Assembly (NCBI GenBank): GCA_937967505.1
Contig: CALCJM010000074.1
Location: 1-38,434, forward strand
Source: an uncultured Pirellulaceae bacterium
GTDB taxonomy: Bacteria > Planctomycetota > Planctomycetia > Pirellulales > Pirellulaceae
DNA length: 38,434 bases
Direction: 5' to 3'
The notes under the pieces: generated by a model
Databases searched by the model: none
The model's input: the letters and a program-made list of their open reading frames with translations, nothing else
What the model was told of the DNA's origin: nothing
In this document: piece by piece, positions 33,078 to 38,434 of the stretch
How positions within the stretch are numbered: the stretch's first letter is position 1
Layout of the letters: every line of letters starts with the position of its first letter
Translations under genes and position numbers: made by a program

Positions 33078-34658
33078 CTACAAACTGGCTAGGTAGGCTT
33101 CGGCAACCTTGAGATGCTTGTTTCGTTTTTCCGCATCCATTTTTTTGGCCATGCTGCACATCATTGCCCAGCGTGGATTCTTCGCCAGCTGATCGGAGTG
33201 GTTCCAAATCCATCGCCAGTAAAGCCCATCCCAGATTTCGCTCCAGCGGCCTGTTTTCCAGTGGCTCATCTTTCGAATGTATGCCGATCCCGAGAAATAG
33301 GGTTTGGTCGTGATCATGCCACCGTCGGCGTGTTGACTCATCCCGTACGCGTTGGGAACCATCACCCAGTCGTAACTGTCGATGAACATCTCCATGAACC
33401 AACGGTAGATTTCGTCTGGGTCAAATTCGCACAGAAACATAAAACCTCCCAGCACCATCAGACGCTCGATGTGGTGGCAGTAACCGGTGTCAAGAATGCG
33501 CAGGATGGTTTCGTCGATGGGATCGATGCCTGTTGTGCCATCGTAAAATGAGGCGGGAATCGAACGCTTGTGTTGCCAGTGGTTGGTCGTCCGCATCGGT
33601 ACGCCAATGTCCTCGTAAGTGGCGCGAACGAATTCACGCCAGCCAATGACCTGACGCAGGAACCCCTCCTGAGATGCGATGGGGACATTGTGGTCTTCGG
33701 CCCAATCCATGGCGTCGTCGATGACCTGTTTGGGGGTCAACAGTCCCGTGTTGAGCATCGGGGTGAGGACGCTGTGCCAGAGCCACGATTGACCTGCGAC
33801 GATGGCGTCTTCGTAGGGGCCGAACAGTTCAAACCGAACCGACAGAAAGTCTTTCAGCCATTTCCTGGCGGCGGTGTGAGAGGTCGGGTAGTGAAGCGTT
33901 TCCAGGTTCCCGGGGTGATCGGCAAACCTGGAGCGAACATAATCACGCGCTGCCCGGTCGATGGCGTCATATTTGACGACAGCGGCAGCCGGGATCTGAT
34001 CCAGCATTTTCTTTGGAACCTTTTTTTGGTTTTCATGATCGAAACTCCATTTGCCACCCTCCGGATTTCCGTTACTGTCAACCATAATTCCCAGACGCCG
34101 TCGCTGAAATTTATAAAAGTCGGCCATCAACCAGCGCTTCTTTTTTGCCTGGTATTCTTGGTTGTCTTCCGGAGTATTGATGAACTGAGGTGTAGTCAAA
34201 AATTCAATCTGTAAACCGCACCGTTCGGCGAAACGCTCCAACCGTTTGCGAAGAATAAAGTCGGTTGGGTCGGCGCAAACGATGCGCGGTGGGGTGGAAG
34301 TCATCGTCTGCTTGACGTGTTTAAGTTGCGCCAACAGCGCCTGAGGCTGCGGGTCGTAGTCAAAGTAGAGCGTCTCCAATCCCTTTTCTTCCAGCGACCC
34401 TTGATAACGTTTCATCGACGCGCGATGCAGCCATAGTTTCTGCTGGTGAAAGTTGGCGGGGTAAACCGTGTCGCCAAAAAACAGGCTGTCCTCGATCAGG
34501 ACTACGCGACTGGGCCGCAGTTTTAGCCCGGGGTGACTGGAGAACAGTTGATGTGGAAAAATAAGTAGGTTCAAGGTAGCACGAGAAAGGTTGAGAAAAT
34601 GTCGATGAAATTTCTTGATTTCGTCAAACTCCCGCAAACCATTGGCTGGAATAACCAA
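33078..34658 (-). CDS. Cryptochrome/photolyase-related protein (DPRP family), atypical cysteine region
   Basis: 526 residues. It has the order of the prokaryotic (6-4) photolyase-like (FeS-BCP/DPRP) family: an N-terminal L-I-F-P-H-Q-L-F and V-V-L-I-E-D-S-L-F-F-G block, a helical FAD-binding half with W-R-E-F-V-R (near 335-345), then Y-C-H-H-I-E-R-L-M-V (393-402), D-P-D-E-I-Y-R-W-F and P-N-A-Y-G-M-S-Q-H-A-D-G-G. Canonical members then carry a C-x-x-C...C region that binds an iron-sulfur cluster. Here the equivalent stretch is K-M-S-H-W-K-T-G-R-W-S-E-I-W, with no cysteine, so a cluster is unlikely. The TTG at 34658 is only the far edge of the frame; the conserved part begins near TTG 34574. Light-driven DNA repair or photoreception is likely, unproven. 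Confidence 0.88.
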   Translation of the reverse strand: MVIPANGLREFDEIKKFHRHFLNLSRATLNLLIFPHQLFSSHPGLKLRPSRVVLIEDSLFFGDTVYPANFHQQKLWLHRASMKRYQGSLEEKGLETLYFDYDPQPQALLAQLKHVKQTMTSTPPRIVCADPTDFILRKRLERFAERCGLQIEFLTTPQFINTPEDNQEYQAKKKRWLMADFYKFQRRRLGIMVDSNGNPEGGKWSFDHENQKKVPKKMLDQIPAAAVVKYDAIDRAARDYVRSRFADHPGNLETLHYPTSHTAARKWLKDFLSVRFELFGPYEDAIVAGQSWLWHSVLTPMLNTGLLTPKQVIDDAMDWAEDHNVPIASQEGFLRQVIGWREFVRATYEDIGVPMRTTNHWQHKRSIPASFYDGTTGIDPIDETILRILDTGYCHHIERLMVLGGFMFLCEFDPDEIYRWFMEMFIDSYDWVMVPNAYGMSQHADGGMITTKPYFSGSAYIRKMSHWKTGRWSEIWDGLYWRWIWNHSDQLAKNPRWAMMCSMAKKMDAEKRNKHLKVAEAYLASL

Positions 34659-34750
34659 TGTTTTGGTGATCCGTTCCTCAAGCCTGCTGTTCCCCGCAGA
34701 CGTTGGTGAAAACCATTACCCAAAAAGTCAACATTGGCGAACCTGCCAGC

Positions 34751-36460
34751 CTAGTTCATTGCCACGGCGTCGCTGGCCGGATCATATTGATCGAACAGCC
34801 GTGCCATCACGCCAATCAGGACGGTTGAGATGCTGATCACCAGCACCGAACATACGCCGATCAATAGCAGTGTTGTCATAACAGCCGGTGAGATCGCGCT
34901 GGTCACGAGCACTTGGGTTGCCACGTAATTGCAACCCATCGCCAGCAGCAGCACCAGTGCGGCACCTGCGCCCCAGACCAGTCCTTTACCGGTAAATGTC
35001 AAAATGGTTCTCAGAAAAACATCGATGCCCTCTTTGTTACGGCGATAGGGATGCAACAGGAAGATCAGATTTTCAAAGGCCATGATCATCAGGTTCATCG
35101 GGATGAATCCGACCCAGCAGAGCAACAACCAGGTTGCCGATGTGGCACCCATTGATGCTGCGATCAGGAATACGATGCCCTGAAAAACGGAACACAAAAC
35201 CACCGGAGCAATCAGTTGGCCAATGACAATATGAATGGTTGAAACGGGAAGTGTTTTCAAAAGGGCCAGTCGATCGACATCGCGGCGGAAATCCAGCATC
35301 AACGCCGCTGGCAGCAGTAAATAGGAGTAAAACGCTACGCTGGCGACCAGAAAGATTGGAGTTCCCAGCCGATTGTTTTTGGCGAACAATGGAACGCAGC
35401 ACAGAATTACCGGCAGCAGAAAACTAAAAAAGATCGACGATCGGTAGTGCCATGCACTCAAAAACTGACGCCACGCAAGTGATCCGATACCGCACAGGTG
35501 GCGAGGCACGGCCAGCCGGCGTGTTCTTCGGGAGCGCGCTGGCCCAGCGCCGGCCGACATTGATTTTGCCGTTTGGAGACTGCGTCGCTCCAAGCGTTGG
35601 CGACTGCCGACCATCCAGCGATCGGCGTTCAGGGCGGCCCAGAAAGATCCCGCCGCCAACGCGCACGCGTTTAGCGTGTTGCCAATGAGGACGGTGTCAA
35701 GCGTCTGGGTCAGCATCACCTTTGAGAAAATCCTGAAAGGGCTGGCGATAATTGCGCCGCAACCATCCTGCGTTAGTTGGCCGGCTGCGTAGGCAATACT
35801 TAATAAAAACTTCCATGCTGCCGGTGTGGCCAGCATTTCAGCAGCATCCGGCTGGCTGGCGGTTTTGGCGATGCAGACCACCAGCAGCGATGTGATCCCG
35901 GTGGCTGCCAGCATGCGAGAAATCAGACGGCCGCGTTTTCCGGTGCCATGCAAGACCACTTCCGCCGCGGTTTTTACAAATTCACAGAATGCCAGGCCAA
36001 GCACACTGCCTGCGAAACCAGCCAACAAAAAGTTCAGATCCGGCATCATCACCAGCACAAAACAGGCTGCCTTGAGCAACACCGAATAGACGGTCGTCAA
36101 TAGCCTGTATCCGATCAGTTCAGGTCGATCGATGGGTGCAGTTTTTAGTATCTGAAGTTCGCACGGCGTCCATTCGAATGGCTCAACCGGTTTACGAAAG
36201 ATCACTTTGGTGACCTGCCAGATGGTAAAACCCAGCATGCCCAGCGCAATTCGTTCAGCCAACAGGCCCGGATCCGAGGGGGCGCGAAAGAAAACGCTGA
36301 ACAGGATCTGTGAAAGCCAGACGAAGGCAAGGCTCAAGGCCAACAGGTTGATGAACCAGCGTTTGGGGGCAAACAGGCGCGAGCCAAGATTGTGGATTTT
36401 TGCAGATGCGCGCTGCCACAGCAAACGGTGCAGGGCAGGGTGAGTGATGCGAAGGTTCAT
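34751..36460 (-). CDS. ABC-2 type exporter permease
   Basis: 569 residues with about 12 hydrophobic segments in two groups (about 37-60, 70-85, 125-215, and 345-565), separated by a soluble, arginine-rich linker (GSRQRLERRSLQTAKSMSAGAGPARSRRTRR). No ATP-binding motif. D-F-R-R-D-V-D-R-L-A-L-L-K-T-L-P-V-S resembles the coupling-helix region of ABC-2 membrane proteins. It follows the ATPase gene by 76 bp on the same strand, so the pair forms an exporter or an integral-membrane-driving ABC system. The substrate is unknown. ATG at 36460 (MNLRITHP) is a reasonable start. Confidence 0.85.
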   Translation of the reverse strand: MNLRITHPALHRLLWQRASAKIHNLGSRLFAPKRWFINLLALSLAFVWLSQILFSVFFRAPSDPGLLAERIALGMLGFTIWQVTKVIFRKPVEPFEWTPCELQILKTAPIDRPELIGYRLLTTVYSVLLKAACFVLVMMPDLNFLLAGFAGSVLGLAFCEFVKTAAEVVLHGTGKRGRLISRMLAATGITSLLVVCIAKTASQPDAAEMLATPAAWKFLLSIAYAAGQLTQDGCGAIIASPFRIFSKVMLTQTLDTVLIGNTLNACALAAGSFWAALNADRWMVGSRQRLERRSLQTAKSMSAGAGPARSRRTRRLAVPRHLCGIGSLAWRQFLSAWHYRSSIFFSFLLPVILCCVPLFAKNNRLGTPIFLVASVAFYSYLLLPAALMLDFRRDVDRLALLKTLPVSTIHIVIGQLIAPVVLCSVFQGIVFLIAASMGATSATWLLLCWVGFIPMNLMIMAFENLIFLLHPYRRNKEGIDVFLRTILTFTGKGLVWGAGAALVLLLAMGCNYVATQVLVTSAISPAVMTTLLLIGVCSVLVISISTVLIGVMARLFDQYDPASDAVAMN

Positions 36461-36536
36461 GGTTAAGCGTGGTTGAGCGTTGGCCAGCCTGTTAGAGGTG
36501 AAAGGTCGGCCGGATGATTCGGGGTAGGGTTGGGCA

Positions 36537-37313
36537 TTACTTCAGTGCGCTAAAGTAAATTTCTTCGAGCGACATTGGGGACGACTGGTCGTTGCCGTGG
36601 GCGTTGCCTGTCGAACTGCTATTCGAACCACCAAACCGCAATTTTAACTGGTCCAACGTGCCGTAGAATTTTTTCTGGCCCTGATCGAGGATCAGAATGT
36701 CGCTGCAAATATCCTCCACCATCATCAGTAGGTGGGAACTGATAATGACCGCCACACCTTTTTCTGCTTCGCGTGTGATGCTCTGTTTGAGCATGCGGAT
36801 GCCGTACGGATCTAGGCCGGTCATCGGTTCGTCCAGCAGCATGGCTTTGGGGGCCTGTAGCCATGCACAGCAAATCGCCAATTTTTGACGCATCCCGCGT
36901 GACAGATCGGAAGCCGGGGTATGTCGTTTGGGTTCCAGTTCAAAATCGGCCAACAGTTCGGTGATGCGATTATCCGGAGACGTGATCTGATAGACACTGG
37001 CCACAAATTTCAGATGTTGTTCGACCGTCAGGTCATTGAACAATTCAGGATCATCAGGAACCCAGGCCGTGCGTTGTTTGGCCTCAACGGGATTCAGGGC
37101 GATATCAAATCCGTCAACTTCGATGGCTCCACCGCTGGCTGAAAGGATGCCGGCGATTGATTTGAGTGTGGACGTTTTACCTGCGCCGTTGCGACCGACC
37201 AGGCCAAGGATTTGACCGGGGAGCACCTGTGCCGTCAATTCTGATACCGCGATAGCGCTACCGCTTTCATTTGGACAGGGATAGCATTTGGAGAAATTGT
37301 TTATCGCGATCAC
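36537..37313 (-). CDS. ABC transporter ATP-binding protein
   Basis: About 258 residues from the GTG at 37313, which matches where relatives begin (x-I-A-I-N-N-F-S-K-C-Y); the frame reaches a TTG at 37430 but the extra 39 residues look non-family. Walker A is G-R-N-G-A-G-K-T (40-47), the signature is D-L-S-R-G-M-R-Q-K (136-144, LSRGM in place of LSGGQ), Walker B M-L-L-D-E-P (158-163), then T-G-L-D-P (165-169) and the switch H in I-I-S-S-H. The Q-loop position reads A-W-V-P-D-D-P, as in many ABC-2 ATPases. It energises the permease encoded next. The C-terminus includes a Ser/Asn-rich linker and a short EEIYFSALK tail. Confidence 0.93.
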   Translation of the reverse strand: MIAINNFSKCYPCPNESGSAIAVSELTAQVLPGQILGLVGRNGAGKTSTLKSIAGILSASGGAIEVDGFDIALNPVEAKQRTAWVPDDPELFNDLTVEQHLKFVASVYQITSPDNRITELLADFELEPKRHTPASDLSRGMRQKLAICCAWLQAPKAMLLDEPMTGLDPYGIRMLKQSITREAEKGVAVIISSHLLMMVEDICSDILILDQGQKKFYGTLDQLKLRFGGSNSSSTGNAHGNDQSSPMSLEEIYFSALK

Positions 37314-37784
37314 AGTGGCAGCCTGAGAGGGGGGAACGGAGGATGAAAATCCTGTTCGGGAAACATAGGTCAGTCCAAACGTGCTGCCGGGGAACTGGCA
37401 GGAAAACTGCCGAATGCACCCCGAGGCCAAACCGCCTCGTTAAAACGTAGCGTTGGTAGTGACTGTAAGCAAAAAGATACCCCGTTTGTAACAATTTGAG
37501 GATTACTCCGGATGTGCTGCCCTCACCGGCTGAAACGGTCTTGCGCCGCTGGAACTCGTTGCGACACATACGATCGACAGAGATTCGCATCGGCGGTGAA
37601 TTGTGAAGAAAATTGGCCGGAATTCTTTTGCACATTCACAAAGAGTGTGCTGGCAGGCGTCGAAACCACAAACAAGGATGGCTGCAATCAACCACGACGA
37701 AATGGCGTTCGCCTCGAGTCTGTTGCTGATGCACCAGTTAACACCTCACGCGATAGCCAAAAACACGATACGGAGATTAAGTTT
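37314..37784. other. Non-coding region between the divergent ABC ATPase and porin genes
   Basis: About 470 bp between the GTG of the ATPase and the ATG of the porin. It must hold promoters for both directions, though no strong box was identified. A frame in phase with the porin extends back to 37512 but has no ribosome site or conserved look. A small GCACA/TGTGC dyad lies near 37631-37651. Confidence 0.4.
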
Positions 37785-38396
37785 ATGACTCGCTTTACAA
37801 CACGCGTTAAACTTGCACTGGGCATTGCCAGTGCATTTTTGGTTGGCAACACTGCCAACGCCCAGGAGTATTCGGATTACTTCGCTACTGCCCCGTGCAC
37901 GACATGCGGTGATGCGGAAGCAACCGATGGTCCCTACTCATTGTTCAAGGGCGATGTCCTGAACATCGGTGGTTGGTTTCAGGGGGGATATCACAGCGAA
38001 AGCAACGACCTGTTCAACAACCAACCGGACGATTTCAACCTTCACCAGGCATGGTTGTATGCCGAAAAAGTTGCCGAATCAAAAGACGGACGTCTGGGGT
38101 TTGGTTTCCGGATTGACGGAATGTACGGTATTGATTCCGGCGACACTCAGTCGTTCGGAAATAATCCGGGTGTGTTCGACAACGATGATTCTTTCGACCG
38201 CGGTGGCGGTTACGGTTGGGCGATCCCTCAGTTGTACGGTGAAGTCGCCGGCGAGAACTGGTCGGTTAAAATCGGTCACTTCTACACACTGATCGGATAC
38301 GAAGTGGTTACCGCTCCGGACAACTTCTTCTACTCGCACGCCATGACCATGTTTCTCAGTGAGCCGTTTACGCATACGGGTGCCGTCGGTTACTAA
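37785..38396 (+). pseudogene. BBP2-type (OmpL-like) outer-membrane porin, truncated
   Basis: CGGAG about 9 bases upstream fixes the ATG at 37785. A Sec signal peptide (M-T-R-F-T-T-R-V-K...A-N-A, cut before QEYSDYF) is followed by beta-barrel strands typical of the planctomycete BBP2 porins: G-D-V-L-N-I-G-G-W-F-Q-G-G-Y, N-L-H-Q-A-W-L-Y-A-E-K, G-F-G-F-R-I-D-G-M-Y-G, Y-G-E-V-A-G and V-K-I-G-H-F-Y-T-L-I-G-Y-E-V. The family next shows FFYSHAMTMFLSEPFTHTG, present here. After AVGY the frame stops at TAA (38394-38396), at 203 residues, where relatives run to about 400 or more. No frame of the remaining 38 bases continues the barrel. It is probably a disrupted gene, or the join or sequence here is faulty. 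Confidence 0.8.
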
Positions 38397-38434
38397 AAGA
38401 AGACATCTGCACTTCATCAGTTTGCGGCTGATTA

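Noticed and set aside
37445..37458. Extra copy of the AACGTAGC palindromic element
   Set aside because: Only eight bases match and neither internal hairpin is present.

Overview
The window looks like a chromosomal segment of a Planctomycetota bacterium, most likely of the Pirellulales. This rests on gene content: three formylglycine-type sulfatases in one operon, a PqqD-like/M50/HlyD-type fusion protein, Tat-exported Gfo/Idh/MocA and FAD oxidoreductases, a BBP2-type porin, frequent TTG starts with few strong Shine-Dalgarno sites, and moderate GC. No rRNA, tRNA or CRISPR array was seen.

Layout. 1-825 is a decayed strip: the outer end of an IS66-family element ending at 140, the tail of a TPR gene it interrupts, a stub of a secreted protein, a palindromic hairpin and a dispersed-type repeat. 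826-7955 (minus) is a tightly overlapping four-gene operon in the order sulfatase, sulfatase, PhoD-like phosphatase, sulfatase, for exported sulfate- and phosphate-ester hydrolysis. 8092-11486 (minus) holds a polyprenyl-phosphate-type glycosyltransferase and the M50/HlyD-type membrane protein. 12135-14237 (plus) has carA and a PAS-GGDEF diguanylate cyclase. 14371-18051 (minus) has an M48 peptidase, LemA and a degenerate receiver-like protein. 18470-19966 (plus) is a Tat-exported Gfo/Idh/MocA oxidoreductase with an operator-like dyad in front and a long nested palindrome plus terminator behind.

20271-24588 (minus) has a two-helix membrane protein, a fused TRAP permease and its TAXI-type binding lipoprotein. 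The TRAP permease is bracketed by copies of a small palindromic (MITE/REP-like) element, one of them a 94-bp tandem array lying between receptor and permease. 24921-30247 (plus) is a three-gene operon under a good sigma70-like promoter: Tat-exported FAD oxidoreductase, a DUF4405-DUF2271-like haem/flavin-type membrane protein, and an RND/MMPL exporter. This is the most interesting functional unit, a possible extracytoplasmic redox system next to a two-gene TRAP-TAXI uptake system.

30456-38396 holds an unrecognised secreted protein, a strong bidirectional terminator, a class I glutamine-amidotransferase-like protein that has lost its catalytic Cys, a photolyase-related protein lacking the usual C-terminal cysteine motif, an ABC-2 exporter pair, and a BBP2 porin that stops at about half its normal length near the right edge. 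All functional calls are by motif and family recall from the translated sequence; no database search was run.
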